A DNA stretch of 64,000 nucleotides from G963675935 sp963803125 (GCA_963803125.1 CAWDLR010000003.1:1116001-1180000); one strand, 5' to 3'. Positions 25,252 to 34,864 are shown, numbered from the stretch's first letter. Notes: generated by a model from the sequence alone, not told the origin. Program-made: numbers and translations.

Positions 25252-25857
25252 ATGATCGCCATCATCGACTACGGCATGGGCAATCTGCGGAGCGTGCAGA
25301 AGGCCTTCGAGAAGATCGGCCATCAGGCCATCGTTACGAGCGACCCGATCCAAGTGGCGGCCGCGGCGAAGGTGGTCTTGCCGGGCGTGGGTGCGTTCGA
25401 AGACGCCGTGGCCGAACTGCGGCGGCTCGATCTGGTTCAGCCCGTGCTCAAGGCAATCGACTCCGGCAGGCCTTTTCTCGGCATCTGCCTCGGCCTGCAA
25501 CTGCTGTTCGACGTGAGCTATGAAAACGGCCGGCACGAAGGGCTCGGCGTGCTCGGCGGCGATTGCGTCCGCTTCGATCTGCCGCGGCAGTACGCCGTGC
25601 CGCACATGGGCTGGAACCAACTGAACATCCGCCGGCCTGCCCCGATTCTTAGCGATGTGGCCGAGGGGACCTACGTCTATTTCGTCCACTCGTATTATGT
25701 TGTGCCGAAAGACGCCGAAGTGATCGCCGCGGAGACCGATTACGGCGGCCCGTTCTGTTCGATGATCTGGCGCGGCAACGTCTTCGCCACGCAGTTCCAT
25801 CCCGAGAAGAGCCAGGCGGAAGGACTGCGAATGCTGAAGAACTTCGCGGAACTGTAG
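25252..25857 (+). CDS. hisH: Imidazole glycerol phosphate synthase, glutaminase subunit
   Basis: HisH supplies ammonia to HisF for histidine biosynthesis. The 201-residue protein has the class I glutaminase triad: nucleophile C79 in GICLGLQ, and the histidine and glutamate of QFHPEKSQ near the C-terminus. Other family marks are the N-terminal IIDYGMGNLRSV, the oxyanion-strand region LPGVGAFEDA and VPHMGWNQL. No hisF, hisA or hisB lies in the window, so the gene is split from the rest of the pathway. The ATG at 25252 follows directly on the C-rich repeat and has no clear ribosome-binding site. Confidence 0.96.
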   Translation: MIAIIDYGMGNLRSVQKAFEKIGHQAIVTSDPIQVAAAAKVVLPGVGAFEDAVAELRRLDLVQPVLKAIDSGRPFLGICLGLQLLFDVSYENGRHEGLGVLGGDCVRFDLPRQYAVPHMGWNQLNIRRPAPILSDVAEGTYVYFVHSYYVVPKDAEVIAAETDYGGPFCSMIWRGNVFATQFHPEKSQAEGLRMLKNFAEL

Positions 25858-25936
25858 CGTTTAGCCGGCGAACTTGTTCGCCGCGCATACGCCGCCAGCC
25901 GCTGTCCGCGCGGCGAACAAGTTCGCCGGCTAAACG
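25858..25936. repeat. 79-bp CGTTTAGC ... GCTAAACG foldback after hisH
   Basis: The arms CGTTTAGCCGGCGAACTTGT TCGCCGCGC and GCGCGGCGAACAAGTTCGCC GGCTAAACG are fully complementary over 29 bases. It starts at the base after the hisH stop and ends 8 bases before the stop of the convergent ABC permease gene, so it could serve both as a terminator. Confidence 0.92.
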
Positions 25937-25943
25937 GAGCCGA

Positions 25944-27812
25944 TTATAGAATCTCCGGCGTGGACGGCGGAAGCAGAATCGCGTCGGTTGCCGCTTCGGG
26001 TTCCACGTCTGCCGCCAGTTCTTTGGGCGGGCTGACCGGCGGTTGGGCCGTCAACCGTTCTGACACGCCGGTCAACATGGCCTGCGACGGCGCATTTGCC
26101 CTCCATCGCACCGTTCGCCCGGCAAGGCGATCAAAACTGCCGATGCTGCTGCCGGCCAGTACGATCGCGGCAATGGTATAGCCGATCGTACCGAACAACC
26201 ACGCAAGCACCATGATCGGGCCTTCACCGCGAGAACTCCGGAACAAGTCCTCCCCGGCCGCATAGACGACAACGGGAAAGGCGAGCAGATAAGGAACGCA
26301 GGGGGTGAAAATGAAGAACAGCCCTTCCTCGGGCCCAGATCGTGCCACAAACGTCAGCGGAATGCAGCAGAACAGATACAATCCGCCGATGAACAGAGCG
26401 GTGGCCAAGGTCAACCCCATCGCCCGCAGCGAACTGCGGCAGCGGAGCGAATAGTTCACGCCCAGCGCCGCCGCGTAGAATGCCAGCAGCAGGAACATCC
26501 CCAGCAAGAACGGGATGACGATGATGAAGCCCGGGGTCAGGAGGACGGCCAATCCCCAGATCAGCAGGAGCAGGGCGACTACCGCGCGGAGCGACCAGAC
26601 GCTACCGGCGATTTTTGCCCAGATGATCTCCGCCGGCTCGAGCGGCGTGCTCAACAGCGACATCCAGCAGTCGCGTTCTCGCTCGGAGGTGATCGACCCG
26701 GCCGCCCGCGCCGCCGCCAGCAGCAGTCCGCCGCAGGCGAGGATCGTGCCCATCGTTGCGGCGTAGGCGAGATAGGTGTTTCGCGCGCCCTGGTAACCGT
26801 AGCCCGATTGCAGAAAGGCGTATATGGTGGGGACGATCACGCCGATCACGATCAGCGCGGCGGCGATGCGTCCCACCATGCCCAACCGCGCGGCGGCCGG
26901 CTCGGCGAAGATCTCCTTCCAGAGCATCGGCCGGCTGCCGACCGCGGGACGGAAGAAATGCGAGAATCGCCGGCGGCGCTTGGCCTCCTTGGTTGTCGCC
27001 TTCAAATGCGTCCGCCGCACGCCCCAGACGGCCGCTGCCGCCAGAAGCGACGAGAGGATCAGATGATTGCGAACGAATGCCCAGAGCAGCTCGAACGCCC
27101 CGCCGCGCGTGGAACTGCTTGCCCCTGCGATAGCAACACCCAGGATGTAGAAGGGATTGGCCTCCAGAAACTGGTTATTCACCGGGGCGACATAGCCGTA
27201 GAAGGGCGTCCGGTTAAAAGTGCCTTCCACAATCGCGGGCAACACCAGCAGGGCGAACAACAGCAGGTAGGTCCGCGTCACCGCTTCCCGCGCCCGGGCC
27301 GACCACACCGAAATCGCGATCGACAGCGTCGAGATCGTCAGCACGGTGCAAAGCGTGATGATCGTCAGCACCAGCACGCCCTCGGGCGCGATGCCGCCCA
27401 GCAGCATCATGATCGCCAGGATCGGCACGCCGGCCAACACGAGGTAGACGATGTGCAGCATCCGCGCGGCCAGTTTTCCCAATACGATCTCGGCGTTGCT
27501 CAGGCTGCTGGCGAAGAGGTATTCGATCGTCCTGCGTTCCCGCTCGGTGGCGATCGTTCCCGCGACCATGGCCGGCCCCATCCCGACCACCACTAGCAGT
27601 TGCAACGCAGCGAACCAGCCAAAAAACGTGGCGCTGATATTCGCCATGACGCGGATATTGAGCGTCTCCCTGGTCGCCCAATAGGTCGCCGATTGGTACA
27701 CCAATCCCAGGGCGACCAGCAGAACGGTCGCATAGATCGCGCGAATGAAGAAATATCGCGCCCGCCGGGCGCTGGTCAGCAGTTCCACGTTGAAGATCGG
27801 ACCGGGCAACAT
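25944..27812 (-). CDS. ABC-2 type transporter permease (double-length)
   Basis: This 622-residue membrane protein is made of two similar halves. Each half carries an ABC-2 permease pattern: the cytosolic motif TIATERERRTIEYLFASSLSN (~90) and its counterpart ITSERERDCWMSLLSTPLEP (~385), each followed by several hydrophobic helices. The C-terminal ~80 residues are polar and proline-rich. The repeat of the ERER motif suggests an internal duplication or a fused pair of permeases. No ATPase subunit is next to it in the window. Transport substrate and direction are unknown. Confidence 0.82.
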   Translation of the reverse strand: MLPGPIFNVELLTSARRARYFFIRAIYATVLLVALGLVYQSATYWATRETLNIRVMANISATFFGWFAALQLLVVVGMGPAMVAGTIATERERRTIEYLFASSLSNAEIVLGKLAARMLHIVYLVLAGVPILAIMMLLGGIAPEGVLVLTIITLCTVLTISTLSIAISVWSARAREAVTRTYLLLFALLVLPAIVEGTFNRTPFYGYVAPVNNQFLEANPFYILGVAIAGASSSTRGGAFELLWAFVRNHLILSSLLAAAAVWGVRRTHLKATTKEAKRRRRFSHFFRPAVGSRPMLWKEIFAEPAAARLGMVGRIAAALIVIGVIVPTIYAFLQSGYGYQGARNTYLAYAATMGTILACGGLLLAAARAAGSITSERERDCWMSLLSTPLEPAEIIWAKIAGSVWSLRAVVALLLLIWGLAVLLTPGFIIVIPFLLGMFLLLAFYAAALGVNYSLRCRSSLRAMGLTLATALFIGGLYLFCCIPLTFVARSGPEEGLFFIFTPCVPYLLAFPVVVYAAGEDLFRSSRGEGPIMVLAWLFGTIGYTIAAIVLAGSSIGSFDRLAGRTVRWRANAPSQAMLTGVSERLTAQPPVSPPKELAADVEPEAATDAILLPPSTPEIL

Positions 27813-27920
27813 CGTGGGGGTGTCCTCCGGCCCCCAGCATAGCAGGAACGCGGGAATCGAGATAGTGCCCCGCTGGATGAGTCGGTGCGAAGCCGCAAGC
27901 GGCCGACCGGCCGGGCGGCG

Positions 27921-28874
27921 TCAAATCGTCCAGGAGAAATCCGACGGATCGTCGCCGCCGATCCGCAGCTTCGGGCTCTCCATCGCCACGATGCTGCCCG
28001 GGGCGACGGAGCGGGTCAACCAGACGCTCGAGCCGATAATCGAATCGTGGCCGATCACCGTGCTGCCGCCGAGGATCGTGGCGTTGGCGTAGATCACCAC
28101 GTGGTCCTCGATCGTCGGGTGGCGCTTGATGCCGCGGATCAGGCTGCCGTCGGCGTCGGTGGCGAAACTCCGCGCGCCGAGGGTCACACCCTGGTAGAGC
28201 TTCACCCAGTTGCCGATCTCGGTGGTCTCGCCGATCACCACGCCCGTGCCGTGGTCGATGAAGAAGTAATGGCCGATCGCGGCCCCGGGGTGGATGTCGA
28301 TGCCGGTGCGCGAGTGGGCCCACTCGGTCATCATTCGCGGGATCAGCGGGACTTCGAGCTTGTGCAACAGATGGGCGAGCCGGTAGACGGAGACCGCCTC
28401 CAGGCCCGGATAGCAGAAGATCACCTCGTCCAGCGACTTGCAGGCGGGGTCGCCGTCGTAGGCCGCCTTCACGTCCATCGCCAGGATCTTTCGCAGATCG
28501 GGCAACTGCTCAAGAAACTCGATCGCCTTCGCTTGCCCGACGCGCTGGAATTGGTCGGCCTGCGGCAAATCGCACTGGCCGTTCTTCATCGCCTCGTGCA
28601 AGAGCGCCCGGCCGATCTGCGCGGTGAGCGTGTCGTGCAGGCCGTCGATCAGATCGCCGACGTGGTAGGTGACGTTGCCCAGGTGCAGCCCGTCGCGGCG
28701 GCGATAGCCGGGATAGAGAATCTCCTTGAGGTCTTCGGTCGCGGCGATGATCGTCTCGTAATTCGGCAGCGGGCAGTAGCCGAGGTGGCTGATGCTGCCG
28801 ACCTCGGCGTAGGTGTCGACGATCCGCTCCGTCAAAATCGGCAGGTCTTCTTTCAATCGCAGGTCGGTGGACAT
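27921..28874 (-). CDS. cysE: Serine O-acetyltransferase
   Basis: It acetylates serine in cysteine biosynthesis. The 317-residue protein has an N-terminal helical region (~1-185) and a left-handed beta-helix of hexapeptide repeats: RTGIDIHPGAAIGHYFFIDHGTGVVIGET, TEIGNWVKLYQGVTLGA, HPTIEDHVVIYANATILGGSTVIG. The catalytic histidines lie in DIHPGA and DHGTG. The longer N-terminal region and ~317 residues match the EpsC-type branch rather than short CysE. The C-terminus after the last turn (VAPGSIVAMESPKLRIGG) is short. Confidence 0.93.
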   Translation of the reverse strand: MSTDLRLKEDLPILTERIVDTYAEVGSISHLGYCPLPNYETIIAATEDLKEILYPGYRRRDGLHLGNVTYHVGDLIDGLHDTLTAQIGRALLHEAMKNGQCDLPQADQFQRVGQAKAIEFLEQLPDLRKILAMDVKAAYDGDPACKSLDEVIFCYPGLEAVSVYRLAHLLHKLEVPLIPRMMTEWAHSRTGIDIHPGAAIGHYFFIDHGTGVVIGETTEIGNWVKLYQGVTLGARSFATDADGSLIRGIKRHPTIEDHVVIYANATILGGSTVIGHDSIIGSSVWLTRSVAPGSIVAMESPKLRIGGDDPSDFSWTI

Positions 28875-29060
28875 GGCAATGGAATGTTAGCCCGCGGAGC
28901 CGGCAAAATCAAGCGGGAATCGAACGAGCGCCACCGCTTGCGGTTTCGCAACGCCCGCTGGCGATAGCTGCGGCGACAAACAGCCCTTCGATTGGCGGTC
29001 GGGCCAATTCGTGATAGGATTTGGATGGTGTGCCCGCGTTCTCTCTCCCGGTGACGTCCC

Positions 29061-31130
29061 ATGAGCCGCCGTCGCAATCGGCAACCCGCGCCGCCCAATC
29101 GTGATCTTCGGCAGCAAGCGGGCGATATGCCCGCCGCAATCGAGCCGCCCGATCGCGCGGAGACCGCGGACGGAACGGCGTCGCTGCCTGCCGTGCCAGA
29201 ACGCGAGAACCTCCGCAGTTGGCTCGCGGCCGCCGCCCTGGTTGTCGCGGTCTTCTCGGCCTATCAGCCGGCGTGGCATGGCGGATTCCTCTGGGACGAC
29301 GACCTTCATCTGCTGCACAATCCGGTGATTCTCCGTCCCGACGGCCTGAAGCAGGCATGGCTCTCCGGCGAGTACATCAATTATTGGCCGCTGACGTTCA
29401 CCGTCTATTGGCTCGAATACAAGGCGTGGGGCCTCGATCCGCTCGGATTCCACCTGGTGAACATCGCCCTGCACGCCGCCGCCGCGCTATTGGTCTGGCG
29501 ACTTCTGGAACGCCTGCGGATGCCCGGGGCTCTGCTGGCGGCGGCGATCTTCGCGCTGCACCCGGTTAACGTCGAGAGCGTGGCCTGGATCGCCCAATTG
29601 AAGGGCTTGCTCTCGCTGTCGCTGGGGCTGCTGTCGATGCACTTTTACCTCTGGCACGAGCGCGAGGGCGGCTGGCGGCCACTGGCGGCGGCCGCCGCGC
29701 TGTTCCTACTGTCCGCCTTGGCCAAGGGAATGGTGTTGACGCTGCCGGTCGTGCTCTTGGCCTGTGCCTGGTGGCAGCGCGGCCGCATCGACCGCCGCGA
29801 TCTGCTGCGGGTCATCCCCTTCGTGCTCATCGCGGCGATAATGGTGGGCGTCGAAGTGAGCAAGCAGCACACGGGCATGGCCGACAACGTCGCGCGATCC
29901 GAAGGACTGCTCGGCCGCGCCGCCGTGGCGGGCTGCGCCGTCTGGTTCTATTTCTGGAAGATCATCTGGCCGGCCAATCTCATCTTCGTCTATCCGCGCT
30001 GGAACATGAGCGAGCGTGACCTCTGGGCGTATCTGCCCGGCCTCTCGCTGGCGGCCATCTTGGCGATCGCCTGGTGGCAACGCCGCTCCTGGGGCCGGCC
30101 GGTGGTGATGCTGATTGTCTGCTACGTGGCACTGCTATTGCCGGTGCTGGGCTTTGTCAACATCGTCTTCATGCAATACTCGCTGGTAGCCGACCACTGG
30201 CAATACGCCGCGACCATCGTCCCCTGCGCCGCGTTGGCCGCGCTGCTATGGTCTCCCCTCTCCCGCTTCGGGAGAGGGGCCGGGGGTGAGGGCGGCTCGC
30301 GGAAGGGAATGCTCGCCATTCTCATCTCATCTGCCGGCCGTTACATCGTTCCTCTCGCCCTGCTCGCGATCCTCGCCACGTTGACCTTCCGTCAAAGCCG
30401 CATGTACTCCGACGAAGAGACGTTCTATCGCACGACGCTCGATCGAAACCCCAACTGCTGGCTCGTGCAGAACAATCTCGGCAATTTGCTGGTGGAGAGG
30501 GGACAGACACTGACGCGGCGAGGGCACAGCGACGACGCGAAGGCTCTCTATCGCGAAGCGATCGGCTTTTACCACGATGCGTTGCGATCCAAGCCCGACT
30601 ATGCCGAGGCGCATCTGAACCTTGGCAACGCCTTGGCCTCTCAGGGGCAGATCCACCAAGCCATCGGTGAGTTTCAGCGGGCGATCGAGGCCAAACACAA
30701 CTTCGTCAAAGCTCATTGCGCACTCGGCCGCGCCTTGTCGCAGCAGAAGCAGTTCGCAGAGGCGATTTTTCACTACCACGCCGCTCTGCAAATCGATTCC
30801 GATGATTTGGTCGCTTTGAGTGAGTTGGCCTGGCTGCGGGCCACCTGCCCCGAAGCGGCTTTTCGCAATGCGGCCGAGGCCGTGTTTCTTGCGGAACATG
30901 CCTCGAAGTTGCCGGATGGCCGCCAGCCGACGGTTCTCGACACGTTGGCCGCCGCGTACGCCGAAGCCGGGCGATTCTCCGACGCAGTGAGAGTCGGCCG
31001 CACGGCGCTCGACCTGGCGGGAATGGAAAAGAACGAGCCGCTGGTAAAGAACATCCAAGCCCGCCTGCGGCTCTACATGGCCAAGATGCCCTATCGGCAA
31101 CCGGCGACTCGGCGCTCGACCGGTTCGTAG
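29061..31130 (+). CDS. GT-C-like polytopic membrane protein with C-terminal TPR domain
   Basis: This 689-residue protein has a polar N-terminus (~1-50), then about ten membrane helices. An acidic GT-C motif lies in the first outer loop (GGFLWDDDLHLLHNP). The C-terminal third (~455-670) is cytoplasm- or periplasm-facing TPRs (AEAHLNLGNALASQGQIHQAIGEFQRAIEAK, AHCALGRALSQQKQFAEAIF). The layout resembles TMTC/O-mannosyl- or O-GlcNAc-type transferases. Substrate is unknown. At ~400-412 the sequence SPLSRFGRGAGGEGG comes from a dispersed hairpin repeat (30252-30295) lying in a loop between two helices without breaking the frame. Confidence 0.82.
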   Translation: MSRRRNRQPAPPNRDLRQQAGDMPAAIEPPDRAETADGTASLPAVPERENLRSWLAAAALVVAVFSAYQPAWHGGFLWDDDLHLLHNPVILRPDGLKQAWLSGEYINYWPLTFTVYWLEYKAWGLDPLGFHLVNIALHAAAALLVWRLLERLRMPGALLAAAIFALHPVNVESVAWIAQLKGLLSLSLGLLSMHFYLWHEREGGWRPLAAAAALFLLSALAKGMVLTLPVVLLACAWWQRGRIDRRDLLRVIPFVLIAAIMVGVEVSKQHTGMADNVARSEGLLGRAAVAGCAVWFYFWKIIWPANLIFVYPRWNMSERDLWAYLPGLSLAAILAIAWWQRRSWGRPVVMLIVCYVALLLPVLGFVNIVFMQYSLVADHWQYAATIVPCAALAALLWSPLSRFGRGAGGEGGSRKGMLAILISSAGRYIVPLALLAILATLTFRQSRMYSDEETFYRTTLDRNPNCWLVQNNLGNLLVERGQTLTRRGHSDDAKALYREAIGFYHDALRSKPDYAEAHLNLGNALASQGQIHQAIGEFQRAIEAKHNFVKAHCALGRALSQQKQFAEAIFHYHAALQIDSDDLVALSELAWLRATCPEAAFRNAAEAVFLAEHASKLPDGRQPTVLDTLAAAYAEAGRFSDAVRVGRTALDLAGMEKNEPLVKNIQARLRLYMAKMPYRQPATRRSTGS
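30252..30295. repeat. In-frame CTCCCCTCTCCC hairpin inside the GT-C/TPR gene
   Basis: CTCCCCTCTCCCGCTTCGGG AGAGGGG is a perfect stem around a CTTC loop, followed by CCGGGGGTGAGGGC. The same design is at 60934-60970 and 61081-61119 in actE, where the loop is TT(T) and CCAAAGG instead. Confidence 0.85.
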
Positions 31131-31172
31131 ACGCCGCGATGGCACGACGAATGCCGACGTCTCTGCCCCAAC

Positions 31173-32503
31173 TCATGTCGACGCGCGGGCGGGAATCTCC
31201 TCGCCGCGGACGAGGTCCTCGAACGTCTGCCGGCGGCGGATGAGATGGGGCGTGCCGGCGTCGATCAAGACCTCGGCCGCCAGCGGGCGGGAATTGTAGT
31301 TCGAGCCCATCACAAAACCGTACGCCCCGGCACACTCGATTACCAACAGTTCGCCCACCTTGGCCTCGGGCAGGCGGCGGGGCGAGACGAAACCCCCCTC
31401 CTCCTGCGTGAAGATGTCGCCCGACTCGCACAACGGCCCGCCGACGATCACATCCCGCTCGGCCCGGTACGCGTCGCCGTCGGCCGGCACGACCGACATC
31501 GGATGATAGGCGCCATACAGAATCGGCCGGGCGAGATTGTTGAAGCCGGCGTCGAGCAGATAAAACGTGTTGTCCTCCTGCCGCTTGATCGCCCGAATCT
31601 CGGCCACCAGATATCCGCTTTCAGCCACAATGTATCGGCCGGGCTCGATCTCCAATCGCACCGCATGACCGAAGCGCTCTTGCAACCGCCGCCGCGCGGC
31701 ATCGCATCTTGCATAGTAGGCGGCCAGATCGACGTAGGCGTCGGCGGGATGGTAGATCGTCGGCAGTCCTCCGCCGACGCTGACCGACCGCACCATGGGA
31801 CCGACCTCGACCGCCGCCTTCTCCAGCGCCCCGCAGACTTGCGAGAGATGCTCCAGGTCGGTGCCCGAGCCAATGTGCGCGTGCAGCCCAGTGACCGAAA
31901 GCTGATAGCGGCCAGCGCGATCGAGGCACTCGGCGATCTGCGTGTGCCAAATGCCGTGTTTCGCCTGCTTGCCGCCGGTATTGGTCTTTTGGCTGTGGCC
32001 GTGGCCGAAGCCGGGATTCACCCGCAGCGTGATTTCGCGCCCGGCGCCGCGCGCCGAGTTGGTCGATCATGTCGGCCGAGCCGCAGTTGACGTGAACATT
32101 TCGCTCGACGCACAAATCGAGTGCCTCGGCGTCGAAGATGTCGGCGGTATAGACGATCGGCGGAGGTGGAAAAGGGGACAGGCGCCTTTTGCCGGAACGG
32201 CCCTCCGGGTGATTCGCACAAAAGGTGCCTGTCCCCTTTTCCGCCTCGGGCGAGAAGCCGGCGGCCAAGGCGCAGGATTTCGCCCGCGCTGACGGTATCG
32301 ACCAGCCCGCCCGCGCGGCGAACGAGGTCGAGAATCGCAAGGTTCGAGCACGCCTTTTGGGCGTAGCGGACCACGTCGAAGGCCGCCAAATCGGCGATCC
32401 GGCGGCGAATCGTGGCGGCGTCGTAGACGAATGTGGGCGTTCCAAAACGTCGGGCCAACTCGGCAACCGACACGCCGGCAATGTGAGTGCGTGAAGCAGG
32501 CAT
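31173..32503 (-). CDS. lysA: Diaminopimelate decarboxylase, with two frame breaks and a repeat insertion
   Basis: LysA makes lysine from meso-diaminopimelate. The N-terminus reads from 32503 (AELARRFGTPTFVYD, PLP lysine in YAQKACSN, DTVSAGEIL). At ~32280 the frame changes to ALAAGFSPE. After a repeat-encoded stretch it continues as IVYTADIFDAEALDLCVERNVHVNCGSADMIDQLGA. At ~32040 it changes again to EITLRVNPGFGHGHSQ, which then runs to the stop at 31173 with HIGSG, VGGGLPTIYHP, EPGRYIV and GPLCESGD. All active-site motifs are present once the frames are joined. The 71-bp element at 32170-32240 adds ~24 residues in frame. Both breaks lie in CG-rich runs (CGCGCC, GCGCGGCGCCGG), which suggests sequencing indels, but genuine decay is possible. 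Confidence 0.88.
32170..32240. repeat. 71-bp foldback inside lysA (same family as 20384-20456)
   Basis: Arms AAAAGGGGACAGGCGCCTTT and AAAGGTGCCTGTCCCCTTTT pair with one G-T-type mismatch. The centre, on the opposite strand, reads TGTGCGAATCACCCGGAGGG CCGTTCCGG. Confidence 0.9.
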
Positions 32504-32528
32504 GAGCGGATTGTATCAAGAAACGGGC

Positions 32529-32556
32529 CGGGGTGGCAGTGCAACCGCCACCCCAA
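32529..32556. repeat. GGGGTGGCAGTGCAACCGCC hairpin upstream of lysA
   Basis: CGGGGTGGCAGTGCAACCGC CACCCCAACG is a near-perfect stem. It is one member of the TTGGGnnGGCAGTT family (also 36127, 36741 and 58128) and lies 26 bases before the lysA start. Confidence 0.7.
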
Positions 32557-32589
32557 CGCGCCGGAGCATGACGTCGGCTTACTCGGCCT

Positions 32590-34287
32590 TCACAGGCGGT
32601 GGACCGGCCGGCGGGGCGGACTGTATCGTATCGACATTACGGCCTTGCCCGTGGCGGCCAGGGCCTTGATCGCCCCCTCTTCAAGTTCCACGCGAACGCG
32701 CATCCCTGACGCAACAGGCGAGGTGGTGATAGTCACGTGGTCTTTGTCGCCGGTTTTCCCAAGCTCCTTCACAAGATACTCGGCCGGTTTCTTTACCGAT
32801 TCACTGTCCACCGTGTCGGCGATGAACTTGGCGATTTTGCCGACCGACACGCGGATTACGGCGGAAGGTGCGTCAGTGTCGGTTGCCTCTTTCGAGTCGT
32901 CGATGACCTTCTTCAGCGTCTTGGCGGCGTTGCGCCCCATCGCGAACCAGACTCTGTCGGAGGAGGTGGCCAGAACGACCTTCGTTGTCTCGCCGAAGAA
33001 CGGAACGAGTTGCGGGGCCGGTGTCGGCACGGCGAGGTAGTGGATGTGGAGGCCGTCGTAATGATTGGAGTTGATCTTGAAGGTCTTGGCCTTCTCCGGG
33101 TCGGTTTTCTTCAGTTCGTCGGCCAGTTTCTGCAGCGATTTCTCCAACTTCTCGCCATCGGCGACGGCGACGCCGCCAACCACGGTGGCCGACTCGGGCT
33201 CAAGCAGAACCGCGACGGCGCCGTCGATCTTCTTGGTCTCCAAGGTCCGCCTCAAGACATCGACGGTTTCTTCGGTGAGTTTCGAGATCAGGTTGATCTG
33301 GTCTTCCGAGAGTCCCATCTGCTGCAACTGTTGCGGGAACATCCGCTGAAACATAGCCAAGCCCATCTTATTCTGGGCGAGATCGTCGTCGGTGAGCATC
33401 TGCGTCTTGCTCATAACCACCGCGGCGTCGGGGATGTTGACGCCGGCAAACGCCGTCTTGCCGCCCTTCCGTGCGGCAAACTTGTCGGCCAGTTTTGTCC
33501 CGCTCTTCGCCGTCACCTTGATGTCGAAATGGGCCTTATTGTTGTCGTGGTTGATCCTCAGGCCAAGCTCCACTTCGTCCAGGTCGTTCAGCCCCTGCGT
33601 TAGCAGCGGCATGGCAACCTTCAGTTGCGCGGCTCCGCCGGGTATCGGCAGCATCCTGCCGTCGATTGCCGACTGCAAGCGGGCCACGCCGTCCAGGAGC
33701 ATTTGCTCGGGAACGTTCTTTAGCAGGAAACGGGCGGCAACGTCGTATTCCTTCGGCAAATCGCCGAACAACGGCAGCGGATCGGCCGGCGCGTTAGCCA
33801 GATCATCACGCCTGATCGAGATTGCAGCCCAGCTACCTTTCTGCTGGACAAGGAAAGGGGGCCTGCCAGGGCCGTTGATCTCGTACACGTCGCCTTTGAG
33901 CGTGATCGCCGAGGCCAACTTAGGATTGGCCTTTATCACCTCCATCAGCTCTTTCAGGTCGGTGACGGGGATGAAGCCGTAGGCGATTAGCTTTGGCAAG
34001 TATGGATCGTCCCCTGGGCGCGGGAAGATGACGATACCCCAGGGCCGTTTCGTATCGAGGCCGGCCAGGCCTTTGCCCTGGGTCATTTGCTTCAGTGTCA
34101 CCTCCAACCCTTCGACGAGTTTGGGGGTTCCGCTCAGGCGGCCGATCAGGTCAACATCTGCTTTCAGCGCGTCGTAGCCGGCGGCCGACACGATCGCCAT
34201 CGGCTTCATTTCCCCCTGGGCGAAGCATAGCGGCGCAACACCAAGGCACGTCGCTAAACAAAGGACCAGTAGTAAAGTCTTTCTCAC
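32590..34287 (-). CDS. Secreted protein of unknown function
   Basis: This ~565-residue protein opens with a signal peptide (VRKTLLLVLCLATCLGVAPLCFAQG), followed by a soluble alpha/beta-rich body with no recognised motif (ADVDLIGRLSGTPKLVEGLEV, KRPWGIVIFPRPGDDPYLP, KTLKKVIDDSKEATDTDAPSAV). It resembles large secreted planctomycete proteins of unknown role. GTG 34287 is preferred: AAAGGAGAAAC lies just upstream and the frame to 34416 lacks signal-peptide logic. The current C-terminus (MSIRYSPPRRPVHRL) is odd. A shift of one base near 32640 would give VDTIQSAPPAGPPPVKAE ending at 32579, which looks more natural. Confidence 0.7.
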   Translation of the reverse strand: MRKTLLLVLCLATCLGVAPLCFAQGEMKPMAIVSAAGYDALKADVDLIGRLSGTPKLVEGLEVTLKQMTQGKGLAGLDTKRPWGIVIFPRPGDDPYLPKLIAYGFIPVTDLKELMEVIKANPKLASAITLKGDVYEINGPGRPPFLVQQKGSWAAISIRRDDLANAPADPLPLFGDLPKEYDVAARFLLKNVPEQMLLDGVARLQSAIDGRMLPIPGGAAQLKVAMPLLTQGLNDLDEVELGLRINHDNNKAHFDIKVTAKSGTKLADKFAARKGGKTAFAGVNIPDAAVVMSKTQMLTDDDLAQNKMGLAMFQRMFPQQLQQMGLSEDQINLISKLTEETVDVLRRTLETKKIDGAVAVLLEPESATVVGGVAVADGEKLEKSLQKLADELKKTDPEKAKTFKINSNHYDGLHIHYLAVPTPAPQLVPFFGETTKVVLATSSDRVWFAMGRNAAKTLKKVIDDSKEATDTDAPSAVIRVSVGKIAKFIADTVDSESVKKPAEYLVKELGKTGDKDHVTITTSPVASGMRVRVELEEGAIKALAATGKAVMSIRYSPPRRPVHRL

Positions 34288-34516
34288 GACACGTTTCTCC
34301 TTTCTCCTTTGCCGAACCGACAGGTACACCCATTCTACCGTGGCGGCGAGCCGACGATGGCGGGCCGCCGCACAGACCGGCGCCATCTCATCGAGTAGTT
34401 CGATGTCGCACCGCAAATCTTGGACGGAACGGCATCAAGATATAATCAGGTGAAAAGCACTCCATTCGCCGTGCGGTCGTAAGCGAGTGGATTCCGTTCC
34501 ACTTCGCGCGGGACTA

Positions 34517-34738
34517 TCAGCGTTCACGGAAGGTAATCCGCCCTTTCGTCAGATCGTAGGGGGAGAGCTCCACTCGGACCCGATCGCCCGGCACGATGCG
34601 GATGAAGTGTTTTCGCATCTTGCCGGCCACGTGGGCAATGATGGTGTGACCGCTTTCAAGCTGCACCCGAAACCGGGTATTGGCAAGGGCTTCGGTCACG
34701 TTGCCCTCGACCTCGATCGCTTCTTCCTTTTTCCCCAT
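34517..34738 (-). CDS. infA: Translation initiation factor IF-1
   Basis: A complete 73-residue S1/OB-fold protein: GKKEEAIEVEGNVTEALANTRFRV, HTIIAHVAGKMRKHFIRIVPGDRVRVELSPYDLTKGRITFR. It binds the 30S A site during initiation. The length and the last motif LTKGRITFR are family-standard. It stands alone, without the usual ribosomal protein neighbours. Confidence 0.97.
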   Translation of the reverse strand: MGKKEEAIEVEGNVTEALANTRFRVQLESGHTIIAHVAGKMRKHFIRIVPGDRVRVELSPYDLTKGRITFRER

Positions 34739-34864
34739 ACGTCACCCACAAGAGGGGCCGCTCGGCCGGATCGCATCGTTCAGAATCCTACCATCGTACC
34801 AATTTCCCGCACGCTGTCTAGGTGGGCCGGGGCACCGTCGGGCACCGTCGAAGACCAGGCGGCG

